Of a stretch of 64,000 bases of DNA, positions 1-8,947 are shown one piece after another. The translations under genes were made by a program, and so were the position numbers. The stretch is from contig NC_014218.1 of NCBI RefSeq assembly GCF_000092365.1, positions 1,860,001 through 1,924,000 on the forward strand. The letters run 5' to 3'. The notes under the pieces were generated by a model, which was not told where the DNA came from, did no database searches, and saw only the letters and a program-made list of their open reading frames with translations. How positions within the stretch are numbered: the first letter of the stretch is position 1; every line of letters begins with the position of its first letter. This stretch comes from Arcanobacterium haemolyticum DSM 20595. Lineage in GTDB: Bacteria > Actinomycetota > Actinomycetes > Actinomycetales > Actinomycetaceae.

Positions 1-437
1 GCGAGATAAAATAATCGGCGGCCTCGCAATCAATCTTCTTGAGGTTGAGCATTGATTCCACAAGGATTAACCCAGTTTCAGCATCGTGGTAATGAAGGGC
101 TTGCTCTAACGCATCAGCCAACGGAACTATCAATTTATCTGCTTGTGCGGGCGGCGTATGCCACGCATAGTCTGACCGCAGCATTGCTCGATGTACACAC
201 GCCCCTGGCAGATCTACTTTTGGAGTACTTCGGCGCGCAATAAAATGTATTTCCCTGTGTTCAGGCACCCATATATTATGGTGGCGCAGTGCCGTAAGGC
301 ACCCAATCAAAAACCCGTGTTTGCACGCTGTTCTGTATGGTTCGCTCGGATATTCAAGGGAGTACCATCTATGCCCGAGCGATTTTATTCGTTTTTGTCT
401 TAGAGCTTTGCAAAATGCCTGCGGAGTTCCATGCCAA
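1..437 (-). CDS. AbiEi/DUF559-like protein, 3' end outside window
   Basis: An open frame on the minus strand runs off the left edge, so only about the first 145 residues are visible. A TTG at 437 follows an in-frame stop and is the likely start, although its ribosome site is weak. The peptide has the layout of the actinobacterial AbiEi / DUF559 endonuclease-like family: an N-terminal helical part ending GHRWYSLEY, then TALRHHNIWVPEHREIHF, a VHR motif, and the helix LADALEQALHYHDAETGLIL. The C-terminal nuclease-like part, if present, lies outside. A remnant of a second member of the family sits at 24961-25251. Family membership is inferred from pattern; a role in abortive infection or as an antitoxin-like regulator is not shown. 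Confidence 0.55.
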
Positions 438-754
438 TCATACCGCCTGAAAATATTCGCCATGCCTCTAGCTAAGCAAAGTAGCGCCACGGACGATTTT
501 ATTTTTCCACCGCCCTGTGGAGAACTTCCCTTCAGTTTTCCACAAAGGCGTCTATTTCTTCCTTATCCATACCTCAAAAACCTACTTATACCCCACGTCA
601 ACCCCTCTGATTTACGTAAAATTCACCCACAGCCAGTGATAGCCCCATATATGGCCCTATCGCCGGAAATAAGTGAGTTTTGCGTCAGATCCAGCTTTGC
701 TAGTAACCAGCTGGCCCATCCGCCCCAGCAGCCAACCCCAGCCCTAAACCAGCC
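438..754. other. Intergenic region with a dispersed palindrome
   Basis: I find no convincing gene here. The stretch lies between the partial AbiEi-like gene and nth, both on the minus strand. It contains a 54-bp imperfect palindrome at 623-676 that recurs at 8747-8800. Just before nth ends there is an 11-bp direct repeat, CAGCCCTAAAC, in about 2.5 copies at 739-770, overlapping the nth stop codon. Confidence 0.6.
623..676. repeat. Dispersed imperfect palindrome, copy 1
   Basis: A 54-bp element begins TCACCCACAGCC and ends CCGGAAATAAGTGA, centred on CCATATATGG. The outer TCAC/GTGA, the inner GATAG/CTATC and the central CCATATATGG are mirrored. A second copy with the same boundaries lies at 8747-8800. 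Both are intergenic. It could be a REP-like or MITE-like element or a protein-binding site; its function is unknown. Confidence 0.7.
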
Positions 755-1435
755 CTAAACCAGCCCAAACGATGGGCACAGATCCGTCATTGGGCAGGCC
801 TCGCAGGCGGGTTTGCGCGAATGGCAAACCCGCCTCCCGTGATCTATCACCCGATGGCAGATGATGGTCCATTCGCTGTGTGGCAGGATTTTCGCCAAAT
901 CCATTTCGGCTTTGACGGGGTCGGTTTCGCGGGTCCATGCCCATCGCCGCGATAGTCGCCCAACGTGTGTGTCTACAGTAATTCCTGGCACTCCGAAAGC
1001 GTTCCCGAGTACCACGTTGGCGGTTTTCCGCCCTACGCCTGGTAGCGTGATGAGTTCTTCGAGTGTCCCTGGTACTTCTCCGCCGAATCGTTCCATGAGC
1101 CCGTTGGCTAGTCCGTTGAGTGATCGTGCTTTGGCCCGGTAGAACCCGAGTGGGTGCAGTATGTCTTCGAGCACTTCCAGGGGCGCTTTGGCCATGGTTT
1201 CGGGGTTTGGGAAGGTGGCGAAGAGGTTTGGGGTTACGGAGTTGACGCGTGCATCGGTTGTTTGTGCTGATAGCACGGTGGCTACGAGTAGTTCGAACGC
1301 GTTTCGGTGTTCCAGCGCGCAGTGGGAGTTTGGGTAGAGTTCTGCGAGCCGGTTTATGATTTTTTGGGCTTGTTCACGACGCGCCTTTAGCGATCGTGGT
1401 CGCGTTGGTTTCCGCGCTTTCTTTGTTTCTACCAT
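755..1435 (-). CDS. nth: Endonuclease III (DNA glycosylase/AP lyase)
   Basis: Base-excision-repair enzyme that removes oxidised pyrimidines and cleaves at the abasic site. The protein is about 226 residues, normal for the family. It shows the helix-hairpin-helix LPGVGRKTANVV with the catalytic lysine, the VDTHVGR segment with the catalytic aspartate, and a C-terminal 4Fe-4S cluster with cysteine spacing C-x6-C-x2-C-x5-C (CHSRKPACEACPMTDLC). I chose the ATG at 1435 because GAGGTGG lies 5 bases upstream; a TTG at 1462 in the same frame is less likely. The gene is divergent from the glxR-type regulator, an arrangement common in actinobacteria. Short direct repeats overlap its 3' end. Confidence 0.95.
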   Translation of the reverse strand: MVETKKARKPTRPRSLKARREQAQKIINRLAELYPNSHCALEHRNAFELLVATVLSAQTTDARVNSVTPNLFATFPNPETMAKAPLEVLEDILHPLGFYRAKARSLNGLANGLMERFGGEVPGTLEELITLPGVGRKTANVVLGNAFGVPGITVDTHVGRLSRRWAWTRETDPVKAEMDLAKILPHSEWTIICHRVIDHGRRVCHSRKPACEACPMTDLCPSFGLV

Positions 1436-1649
1436 CTGGGCCACCTCACTATTCCATCCCAACCAGCCAAGCCAAACTGCCCCTCCAGTTTAGGCAATTT
1501 TCCCTATTTAGTTTCTGGAATTTGGAATCACCTTCACGCAATATCCCGATAAAGCGTGCCTATTGAGGAAAAACGTGGCAAACTTAGTTACGTATGACCT
1601 CGCACACACGCGGGTCTTGTCCTTGCTGTCACTATTGAAAGGAATTCGG

Positions 1650-2327
1650 ATGGATTCCACCGTTTTGGCTCATGTGGAGCTTTTCCGGGAGTTGGATGAC
1701 GCCGAGCGCGCCGATCTGCTTTCACTCATGTCCGAGACCACTTTGAAGCGTGGTGAGTCGCTTTTCCATGAGGGCGATTCAGGTGATCGTCTCTACGTAG
1801 TCACTGATGGTAAGGTGAAGCTCTCGCATACTGCTGATGATGGCCGTGAGAATTTGATTGCGGTTCTTGGTCCTGGTGAGATTATTGGTGAGCTTACGTT
1901 GTTTGATTTGGGCGCGCGTTCGTCTACGGTTACGGCGATTGCGTCTACTTCGCTTCTTTCGTTGTCGCATAAGGATATGATGTCGTATATTGATTCGCAT
2001 CCTGCGATGGCTAAGTCGATGTTGCGTGAGCTTGCGCGCCGGTTGCGTACTACGAATCAGCAGATGGCTGATTTGGTGTTTTCTGATGTTCCTGGTCGTG
2101 TTGCGAAGGCTTTGCTTGATTTGGCGGAGCGTTTTGGTGAGCGTACTCAGGAAGGTATTTATGTTGCGCATGATTTGACTCAGGAAGAGTTGGCTCATTT
2201 GGTGGGTGCGTCGCGTGAGACTGTGAATAAGTCGTTGGCTGATTTTACGTCGCGTGGTTGGATTCGTCTTGAGGGTCGGGCTGTGTTGTTGATTCAGGTT
2301 CAGCGTTTGCAGCGTCGCGCTCATTGA
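1650..2327 (+). CDS. glxR: Crp/Fnr-family regulator, GlxR type
   Basis: Global cAMP-responsive transcription factor of actinobacteria, 225 residues. The N-terminal cyclic-nucleotide domain includes HEGDSGDRLYVV and the phosphate-binding-cassette-like GEIIGELTLFD. The C-terminal winged helix contains VPGRVAKALLDLAERFG and DLTQEELAHLVGASRETVNK, which closely resemble GlxR/Crp of corynebacteria and mycobacteria. The ATG at 1650 has GAAAGGA six bases upstream, so the longer in-frame reading from 1563 is rejected. A strong terminator follows at 2339. The coding strand is unusually rich in G and T. Likely targets include carbon-source genes, but no cognate site was proven in the window. Confidence 0.93.
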   Translation: MDSTVLAHVELFRELDDAERADLLSLMSETTLKRGESLFHEGDSGDRLYVVTDGKVKLSHTADDGRENLIAVLGPGEIIGELTLFDLGARSSTVTAIASTSLLSLSHKDMMSYIDSHPAMAKSMLRELARRLRTTNQQMADLVFSDVPGRVAKALLDLAERFGERTQEGIYVAHDLTQEELAHLVGASRETVNKSLADFTSRGWIRLEGRAVLLIQVQRLQRRAH

Positions 2328-2338
2328 TTTTTGTATAA

Positions 2339-2374
2339 GAGGCGGGCTATCACACGGTAGCCCGCCTCTTTTTG
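2339..2374 (+). terminator. Intrinsic terminator of glxR
   Basis: A perfect 11-bp stem, GAGGCGGGCTA paired with TAGCCCGCCTC around an 8-nt loop, is followed by TTTTTG. It starts 12 bases after the glxR stop codon. Confidence 0.92.
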
Positions 2375-2386
2375 TTTGTGTGTTTG

Positions 2387-2423
2387 GTGAGCCCTGAGGC
2401 GCGTTCGCGTCTCGGGGCTCACT
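2387..2423. terminator. Second hairpin, probably terminator for the minus-strand remnant
   Basis: GTGAGCCCTGAGGCGCG pairs with CGCGTCTCGGGGCTCAC apart from two mismatches. It lies 3' of the decayed minus-strand surface-protein gene and may have been its terminator; the U-tract is weak on either strand. Confidence 0.55.
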
Positions 2424-2446
2424 TTGTGGTTTTACCTATCCGGGTT

Positions 2447-3007
2447 TCAGTCTTTACGACGGCGGATTACTGCCCCTCTGAAGATAGAGAGTGCAGAGAG
2501 TCCAGCAAGTGCAAGACCGGTCTTTGCAAGTCCGTTACCGGATTCTTCCTTTTCGCTTTGGGTTGCCCGCAACTGGCTTGAGTGCAACGCCGTTAACGGC
2601 GACGACGTAGCGTACGCCTTGGTGTGATCTCAACGACTGGCTTGATGTCGCAAAGCAGCTGGATCAGATGCGTTAGGCACTACGCCGCCAACGATTGGGG
2701 TTACGTAGATGAGTTCTGGTTTCACATCAGGGTTCGTAAGCTTCGAATTAAACTTATCAGCCTTCCCTGTCTTAACCTTCTCGATAGAATCCTTCAACTC
2801 CTTGGAGAGCTTAGCAAACGCCTTCTCATCGATTCCTTCAATTTCTTGTTCAAACTTTTTCGCAAGCCTGTCAACCTCTGCCTTTATTTCAAAATCAGTA
2901 GTTGCTACTCGGATCCTCCGAATAAATCTCCACAAGAAGACTTTACAGAAGCGATATCCGCAGAACTGCCCTGAAGCGTTTTCACAACTTTTGAAAAACT
3001 GGGACAA
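2447..3007 (-). pseudogene. Decayed sortase-anchored (LAKTG) surface protein
   Basis: The minus strand encodes pieces of one surface protein in several frames. The 3' end reads GNGLAKTG, a hydrophobic stretch and RGAVIRRRKD, a complete cell-wall sorting signal ending in TGA at 2447. Upstream, in other frames, lie DIKPVVEITP and a charged helical segment beginning ATTDFEIKAEVDRLAKKFEQ. No single frame joins them, so at least two frameshifts are needed and no start is apparent. When intact it would have been anchored by a class of sortase that accepts LAxTG, as in the other surface genes of this window. I see no identifiable ligand domain. Confidence 0.7.
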
Positions 3008-3127
3008 ATTGAATTTTACTCAATAATCGTCAGGGATTTCGTTCATACACCAGACATTGGAGGCGGAGTTTGCTACAGGTAACGGAAGCGCCGCACACCC
3101 AACGCATACCAGCGTCACTAAGAATGA

Positions 3128-3325
3128 ACCGCTCACCACCACGCCATACTCTCCGAAGCATTCCTCACCACAGAACAAGCCCAAGAAATCTTCAAAGAAT
3201 TCAACCACATATGGGAAAAGGCCTACATCTACTCCACAGAAAACCGTGAAAAGATGCAGGCCAACCCAGAAATCGTTCCGTACTTTATCGCATACGAAAA
3301 GTTCCCAATAATTACCGAAGAGTAA
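3128..3325 (+). pseudogene. 3' stub of an unidentified gene
   Basis: A 65-codon stretch without a start codon follows a stop at 3125. Its composition looks protein-coding: ILSEAFLTTEQAQEIFKEFN, then HIWEKAYIYSTENREKMQ and YFIAYEKFPIITEE to a TAA at 3323. It overlaps the 3' end of the convergent RidA-like gene by 14 bases. Probably the C-terminal remnant of a gene lost by deletion; I do not recognise the family. Confidence 0.4.
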
Positions 3326-3779
3326 CAGTCAGCTCCACTTCAACAGGAGCATTCAGAGGCAAAACAGCCACGCCAACGGCGGAACGGGTATGTGCACCGT
3401 CGTCGCCAAAAATCTCACCCAACACATCCGAAGCGCCATTCACCACGCCCGGCTGCCCAAAAAACTCAGGATCAGACGCAACAAAACCAGTCACGTGAGA
3501 AACAGACGCAACCCGATCAAGATCACCATCCACAACCCACGCAACCGCAGCCAACGCATTCAACGCACACACGCGCGCCTGCTCATAAGCCACCTCAGGC
3601 GAAACCTCAGCACCAACCTTGCCCGTAACCGGCAACACGCCATCCACAAACGGAAGCTGGCCAGACGTACGAACAACGCCACCACCACACTTCGCAGGAA
3701 TATACGACGCAACCGGATCAGCAACCGCTGGCAACACAATCCCCAACTGAGCCAAACGCTCAGAAACAGAAACGCTCAC
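3312..3779 (-). CDS. RidA/YjgF-family protein
   Basis: 155 residues, matching the actinobacterial RidA branch that sits beside DUF4177 and WhiB genes (compare the Rv3678c neighbourhood of Mycobacterium). Family members hydrolyse reactive enamine/imine intermediates in amino-acid metabolism; this paralogous branch has no proven substrate. Visible features are VRTSGQLPFVDG near the N terminus, the central ARVCALNALAAVAW helix, and a C-terminal PLNAPVEVELTVTLR strand. The start overlaps the DUF4177 stop by four bases, implying translational coupling in a whiB-DUF4177-ridA operon. Confidence 0.88.
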   Translation of the reverse strand: MSVSVSERLAQLGIVLPAVADPVASYIPAKCGGGVVRTSGQLPFVDGVLPVTGKVGAEVSPEVAYEQARVCALNALAAVAWVVDGDLDRVASVSHVTGFVASDPEFFGQPGVVNGASDVLGEIFGDDGAHTRSAVGVAVLPLNAPVEVELTVTLR

Positions 3780-3934
3780 TGCTTCTCACGCTTCATGTAC
3801 GCAATCGGATTCTGACTACCATTCGGACCTGGCACAACTGTAACCAGCTCCCAACCATCATCACCCCACTGATCCAAAATCGCTTTCGTATTATGAATCA
3901 ACAACGGTAACGTAACATACTCAAATTTCTTCAT
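3776..3934 (-). CDS. DUF4177 small protein
   Basis: A 52-residue protein starting MKKFEYVTLPLLIHNTKAI and containing DQWGDDGWELVTVVPGPNG, the core of the DUF4177 family. Homologues of about this size lie between whiB and a RidA gene in many actinobacteria. I took the internal ATG at 3934 rather than the longer frame from 3979, because the family begins there. No function is known. It lies in an apparent operon with the WhiB gene upstream and ridA downstream. Confidence 0.85.
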   Translation of the reverse strand: MKKFEYVTLPLLIHNTKAILDQWGDDGWELVTVVPGPNGSQNPIAYMKREKQ

Positions 3935-3979
3935 ACCCTCAAGACTACTGGGAAAAACCGCCCAAGGGAATACGCGCAC

Positions 3980-4300
3980 CTAACTCAAACGCGGAACACG
4001 CCCCGCCCGCAACTCAACCGCGAGCTGCTCCTCAGAATTCACCAAGCGATCAAACCAGTTCTCTTCATCAGGGAACCTGCGCAACAAAGCCCGCCGCTCA
4101 CGCTCAGTCAAACCACCCCACACACCAAACGCAGCATTCGAATCCAACGCATCCGCCAAACACTCCAAGCGAACCGGGCAGGAAAAACACACATTCCGCG
4201 CCTGACGCTGCGCCGCCCCACGGACAAAAAGTGAATCAGGATCCGCTCCTGCGCATGCCGCGCGAACAGCCCACGTCTGCTCTTGATAAGCCAAGCTCAT
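3980..4300 (-). CDS. WhiB-family iron-sulfur regulator, WhiB4-like
   Basis: 106-residue 4Fe-4S transcription factor. The four cluster ligands are visible at Cys16, Cys38, Cys41 and Cys47 (C-x2-C-x5-C for the last three), followed by the GVWGG turn and the basic ERRALLRRF segment that contact sigma factor and DNA in this family. Its divergent position opposite a PASTA-bearing class A penicillin-binding protein matches the whiB4/ponA2 locus of mycobacteria, so I suggest the WhiB4 branch, with a redox-sensing role by homology. The 156-bp divergent region to 4457 should hold the promoters of both units. Confidence 0.9.
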   Translation of the reverse strand: MSLAYQEQTWAVRAACAGADPDSLFVRGAAQRQARNVCFSCPVRLECLADALDSNAAFGVWGGLTERERRALLRRFPDEENWFDRLVNSEEQLAVELRAGRVPRLS

Positions 4301-4456
4301 AACGAAAACCCTCCGAGCAGGGCACCATTACCCCACATACTCGTGACCTCTATCACTAGTATGCTACCGGCTTCCTGGCAAAACGTCACATCGAAAAAAC
4401 GCAGATGATAACTCACGTCACGCGCGCACAAACGAAATAAGCAGTATTCTGAAGAT

Positions 4457-6859
4457 ATGCCAACACAAACACGGAACTTGACCAAAAAGCAGGCACTCTC
4501 GGCGCTGCTCTCTTTCTTCATGCTCTGCGGGCTCGGCGGAGGGCTCCTGGCCGCGATGGCGATCCCAGTTGCAGCTACGTCGGGAACCGCAATCAACGCG
4601 GTCACCAAAATCTTCGACGATCTCCCAACCGAAATCGACTTCACCACGCCATCCCAAGCTTCCGTGATCCTGGCGGCAGACGGCAGCAAGCTGGCAAGCT
4701 TCTATTCGGAAAACCGTATCGTTGTTGGCCCCGAAGGAATCTCCCAATTCATCAAAGACGCCGCCGTATCCATAGAAGATCAGCGTTTCTACCAGCACAA
4801 CGGCATTGACGCGCAAGGCATCTTGGGCGCCGCGTTCGCGAATCTCACCGGCGGCAAGCTCGCAGGTGGTTCCACGATCACCCAACAGTACGTGAAAAAC
4901 GCCCTGTTGGAGAAAGGGCGAATTGCGGACGACGACGAACAGATCGCCGCCGCCACCGAACAAACAATCGCCCGAAAGTTGAACGAAGCGCGCTACGCCG
5001 TGGCCGTGGAAAACAAGATGAGCAAAGATGAGATCCTCACGGCATACTTGAATATTGCGCAATTTGGGCCGTCCCAATACGGTGTAGAAGCGGCGTCGCG
5101 CTACTATTACTCCAAGTCAGCCAAGGATGTTACCGTTGAACAGGCCGCCATGCTAGCAGGCATCACGCAGGCGCCTGGCCGATGGGATCCAGTCAGCAAC
5201 CCAGAAGGCGCGTTGAAGCGCCGCAATATCGTACTGGGCACCATGCTGGAACAAAAATACATCACCAAAGAGCAATACGATGCGGCCGTGGCTGTGCCGA
5301 TCGAAGCGATGCTCAACGTATCCCCAGCCTACAACGGCTGTGGCGAAGCCGGAATCTCCGCACACTTCTGCGAATACACGGTACGCGACGTACTCAACTC
5401 TGAACTGCTTGGCAAAACCCGTGACGAACGTATACAAAAACTCTACCGTGGTGGCCTAGTTATCCACACAACGCTCAACCCGGCAGATCAACAGGCCGCC
5501 TACGATTCCATTGTGTCCCAAGTACCCGTTGGTGATCCATCCGGAATCGATATTGCACTCTCCTCCGTAGAACCAGGCACCGGCAAGATCCGCGCCATGG
5601 TACAAAACCGGCCGTTCGGTAACCCGTCCGAACAAGCCCCAACCGCTACCAAAGTCAACAACAATGTGGGCGAAGACATGGGCGGCGGCAGCGGCTTCCA
5701 GCCAGGCTCCACCTTCAAAATCTTCACCCTTGTAGACTGGATCGCCAAAGGCCACAGCCCATACGAAACCGTGACGGGCCAACGTGCAGTCACCATCCCT
5801 GCTAACGCATGGAAGATCCCATGCGCACCTGGTTTAGCTGACGTGTTCCCTGTAACAAACAACGATAATGAAAACTTCGGGCGCATCAACATTGTGAACG
5901 CCACCAGGTACTCCGTGAACACCGCATACGCCACCATGTCCTCCAAACTCGATCTGTGCGAAATCACCAAAACCGCAGAAGCCATGGGGGCACGGCAAGG
6001 TTCCTTCGTGAACGCCGACATGCTGAAAGAACTCAAGAACGCCGGCATGCAAGGCGTGAAAGAAGGCGACATCGCGCCAATCGTCCCACGGCCAACCCAG
6101 GTGCTCGGCGCCAATCCAACCACCCCACTCTCCATGGCATCCGCCGTTGCCACACTTGCAGCCGACGGCAACGCCTGCACCCCACACTCCTTCACCAAGA
6201 TCACCGACTCCACCGGCGCCATCATCGCAGAACAACAGCCATCATGCCGCCAAGTAATCGAAAAAGATGTTGCCCGCAGCGTGAACATGGTGCTCCAACA
6301 AGTGCCTAAGCCGGGGGCCACCGGCGCCGCCGCCCAACTTGCAGGTGGGCGGCCCGCCGGCGGCAAGACGGGTACCACCGACAGCGCCTTCCATGCCTGG
6401 TACGTTGGCTACACCCCGCAGCTCGCATCGGCAGTCTGGACCGGACACATGACAGGAAACATTGAAATGTTCAACGTTACAGTCAACGGCGTCCACCACG
6501 GCACCATCTATGGCGGCACCCTAGCCGCACCCGCCTTCCGTTCATTCATGAACGCAGCCCTAGCCAACCAACCATTCGCCTCCTTCGCCCGCCCAACCCC
6601 CACCTACGTGCGCGAAAAGACCGACGACGAAAAGCGCCAAGACGAAGAAACTGAAAAAGCGACACAAACCGTCCCATCCGTGATTGGCATGAGCGAATCC
6701 GACGCCATCTCCACCCTTCAAGGAGCCGGATACGCCGTGGCCGTTGGCCGCGACTACTCCAACCACCCTGTAGGGACAGTCGGCCGCCAAGAACCAACCG
6801 GCAACGCCGCACCAGGCACCCAAATCAACCTCTGGCTCTCCATCGGACCGCGCCCATGA
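4457..6859 (+). CDS. Bifunctional class A penicillin-binding protein with PASTA domain
   Basis: 800-residue peptidoglycan synthase. A cytoplasmic N terminus and one membrane helix (about residues 17-40) precede the glycosyltransferase (GT51) domain with EDQRFYQHNGID and GGSTITQQYVKNAL. The transpeptidase domain follows with the active-site STFK in GSTFKIFT, the SxN motif in YSVNTAY, and KTGTT. A single C-terminal PASTA domain (PSVIGMSESDAI to the end) may sense muropeptides. The layout and the divergent WhiB gene match mycobacterial PonA2. The stop overlaps the start of the following phosphoesterase (ATGA), so the two are probably co-translated. Confidence 0.94.
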   Translation: MPTQTRNLTKKQALSALLSFFMLCGLGGGLLAAMAIPVAATSGTAINAVTKIFDDLPTEIDFTTPSQASVILAADGSKLASFYSENRIVVGPEGISQFIKDAAVSIEDQRFYQHNGIDAQGILGAAFANLTGGKLAGGSTITQQYVKNALLEKGRIADDDEQIAAATEQTIARKLNEARYAVAVENKMSKDEILTAYLNIAQFGPSQYGVEAASRYYYSKSAKDVTVEQAAMLAGITQAPGRWDPVSNPEGALKRRNIVLGTMLEQKYITKEQYDAAVAVPIEAMLNVSPAYNGCGEAGISAHFCEYTVRDVLNSELLGKTRDERIQKLYRGGLVIHTTLNPADQQAAYDSIVSQVPVGDPSGIDIALSSVEPGTGKIRAMVQNRPFGNPSEQAPTATKVNNNVGEDMGGGSGFQPGSTFKIFTLVDWIAKGHSPYETVTGQRAVTIPANAWKIPCAPGLADVFPVTNNDNENFGRINIVNATRYSVNTAYATMSSKLDLCEITKTAEAMGARQGSFVNADMLKELKNAGMQGVKEGDIAPIVPRPTQVLGANPTTPLSMASAVATLAADGNACTPHSFTKITDSTGAIIAEQQPSCRQVIEKDVARSVNMVLQQVPKPGATGAAAQLAGGRPAGGKTGTTDSAFHAWYVGYTPQLASAVWTGHMTGNIEMFNVTVNGVHHGTIYGGTLAAPAFRSFMNAALANQPFASFARPTPTYVREKTDDEKRQDEETEKATQTVPSVIGMSESDAISTLQGAGYAVAVGRDYSNHPVGTVGRQEPTGNAAPGTQINLWLSIGPRP

Positions 6860-8151
6860 TCAAACGCCCCCTCATCACCATCGCCGGCAGCCTCCTAGCC
6901 GCCGGCGCTGGCACCCTCCTTGGCTCAATTACCCACGCGCACGCGTATCGGGTAAGGCGGCGCACCGTCGTCGTCCCCTCTGACGGCGCAACTTCTGGCG
7001 AATCGGCAACTGGGCCTCTCCGAATCCTCCACATCTCCGATACACACCTGCTCACACGGCAACACAAACGGCGGGCGTTCATCCGATCGCTGGCCGGGCT
7101 TGAACCCGATTTTGTGGTGCTTACCGGCGATCTGATCGCCGAACCCGCCGCCGTAGCCGCAATCCTCACCGATTTCGGGCCACTCCTCAACGTGCCAGGC
7201 GCCTTCGTGTTCGGATCCAACGATTACCACGGGCCACGCCTCAAAAACCCATTCGTGTACATCGGCGGGCACACAGGGAAAACTGCAGATACCACGGCAG
7301 AATCTGGCGCTACTTCAGTTCTTGCCGCTCCTGCTGACGCGGCCAATCACGTTCCCGATCCTCATCCTGCCAACAGCCAACACCTTCCTGGGCAGCCCCT
7401 CCCAACCGACGAACTGCGAGCCGGGCTTGCGAGCGGCGGCTGGATCGATCTGAACAATGCGCGCGCGCAGGTGACCGTGAACGGCTGGGAACTGGACTTG
7501 GTAGGCATAGACGATCCGCACATCGGGCTGGATCGGATGCCGGAAGCTCGTCAGATGCCGGAAATTCGAGGGCAGGATGGCTCTGCCGGGCAGGCCGAGC
7601 CCACTGTCCAGGATCGATCCCCGGGCACCAACACACGCTCCACCACTACTGCACCCTCCACCGCGCACCTGAAACTTGCCCTTGCCCACGCCCCTTACAC
7701 CTGGGTGCTGGACATGATGCAGGAAGACGGCGCCAACATCTGCTTCTCGGGCCACACGCACGGCGGGCAGGTGAACCTTCCGGGTTCGCATGCGCTTGTG
7801 ACTAACTGCGATCTGGACTGCGCTTACGCCAAGGGCCTGTTCGAATGGTCTGGGACCGGCAGCGATTCTGTTTCCGACCAGGAAGCTCCAACCGCGCCCA
7901 ACACCCCAACCGCGCCCAACACCCCAACCACCCCAACCGCTCCGGGCGATTCTTCTGCACAATCTCGGGATCGTAAGCCATCCTCTGCCCACGTAATTAA
8001 AAAGGACGGCTCGATCGTTCTGGGTAGCCGGATGCTGGCACAGATTTCGGCAGGGATCGGCACATCGCCATTCACACCGGTTCGGACTTTCTGCGCACCG
8101 GAAGCAATCATCTTGGATGTTGTTGCAGCGCCTGGGGCGGCGGGCAATTAA
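6856..8151 (+). CDS. Membrane-associated metallophosphoesterase
   Basis: 431-residue calcineurin-like phosphoesterase following the PBP, the same order as Rv3682-Rv3683 in Mycobacterium. An N-terminal hydrophobic helix (about residues 8-25) suggests membrane anchoring. Metal-binding motifs are LHISDTHLL, VVLTGDL, GSNDY in the GNHD position, and FSGHTHGGQV. Two low-complexity insertions are present, one about residues 135-175 and a Pro/Thr/Ala stretch around 338-360 built from a tandem 15-base repeat; they make the protein longer than typical relatives. The substrate is unknown; a cell-envelope role is inferred from the operon. Confidence 0.87.
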   Translation: MIKRPLITIAGSLLAAGAGTLLGSITHAHAYRVRRRTVVVPSDGATSGESATGPLRILHISDTHLLTRQHKRRAFIRSLAGLEPDFVVLTGDLIAEPAAVAAILTDFGPLLNVPGAFVFGSNDYHGPRLKNPFVYIGGHTGKTADTTAESGATSVLAAPADAANHVPDPHPANSQHLPGQPLPTDELRAGLASGGWIDLNNARAQVTVNGWELDLVGIDDPHIGLDRMPEARQMPEIRGQDGSAGQAEPTVQDRSPGTNTRSTTTAPSTAHLKLALAHAPYTWVLDMMQEDGANICFSGHTHGGQVNLPGSHALVTNCDLDCAYAKGLFEWSGTGSDSVSDQEAPTAPNTPTAPNTPTTPTAPGDSSAQSRDRKPSSAHVIKKDGSIVLGSRMLAQISAGIGTSPFTPVRTFCAPEAIILDVVAAPGAAGN

Positions 8152-8352
8152 TCGGCAAAACCTACATATCTAGTTCGCACTGCCACGGACACCGGCACCT
8201 AGCGATCCAATCCACCAAGATCGATCCGAATTGGCACTATGGCACAACACCCTGGAGCTATGCTACATCCCACCTCCGCGAGGATTTCACAAAACGGTGG
8301 GAACGGCGTTATGATTATTCAGTTGGTTAACGAATGTTGCCGGCACGGCTTT

Positions 8353-8426
<74 letters not shown>

Positions 8427-8430
8427 CTCA

Positions 8431-8463
8431 AATCCGGCGATATAGATATATCGCCGGATTTTT
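8431..8463 (+). terminator. Terminator after tRNA-Pro
   Basis: A perfect 13-bp stem, AATCCGGCGATAT with its complement around the loop AGAT, is followed by TTT. It lies 5 bases after the tRNA. Confidence 0.9.
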
Positions 8464-8612
8464 CATACCTGCAGCCCCGCAGAACGCAAAAATCCCTCCA
8501 ATCCCATGTTTGTCCCTCCGTTTACGTTTCCCTAAGAGCCAGAATGCACCCCAAAACAGACATACCGGAACCCTATAAGAACTGGAACTGCGCTCGATCA
8601 GCACCCAGCTGC

Positions 8613-8640
8613 ACAGCAGTGTCATATACGGCACTGCTGC
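8613..8640. repeat. CAGCAGTG hairpin, copy 1
   Basis: CAGCAGTG and CACTGCTG flank TCATATACGG. A related copy with a perfect 10-bp stem is at 8948-8975. Neither has a clear U-tract, so they do not look like simple terminators. Confidence 0.6.
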
Positions 8641-8746
8641 CCTCCCTGCCGCCTATTTAGGACTATCTCGGAGCAAGCCCGACCCTCTTTAGCCCCCTCC
8701 CCAACCCTCCTCAACCAGCGAATAAAACTCCAAACATACACAAAAC

Positions 8747-8800
8747 TCACCCACAGCCGGAGATAGCCACATATATGGCCCTATCACCGGAAATAAGTGA
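8747..8800. repeat. Dispersed imperfect palindrome, copy 2
   Basis: Same 54-bp boundaries as the copy at 623-676, with TCACCCACAGCC at the left, ATATATGGCCCTATC in the centre and CCGGAAATAAGTGA at the right; only a few bases differ. Mobile or regulatory function is unknown. Confidence 0.7.
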
Positions 8801-8947
8801 ATTTTTCGCAAAAACCCATGATCGGCAACCGAAAAATGTGCAGGGAATAGAGGAAACCGCCGGGCGATCCCGGCGTAATGCGGCTCAGCCAAAAGGAGAG
8901 ATGGACAAACTAGGCCGGAACAGAGCGCCCAATCGGCGCCCCACTAA

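Noticed and set aside
1779-2324. 181-codon minus-strand open frame
   Set aside because: Antisense to glxR; explained by strand composition.
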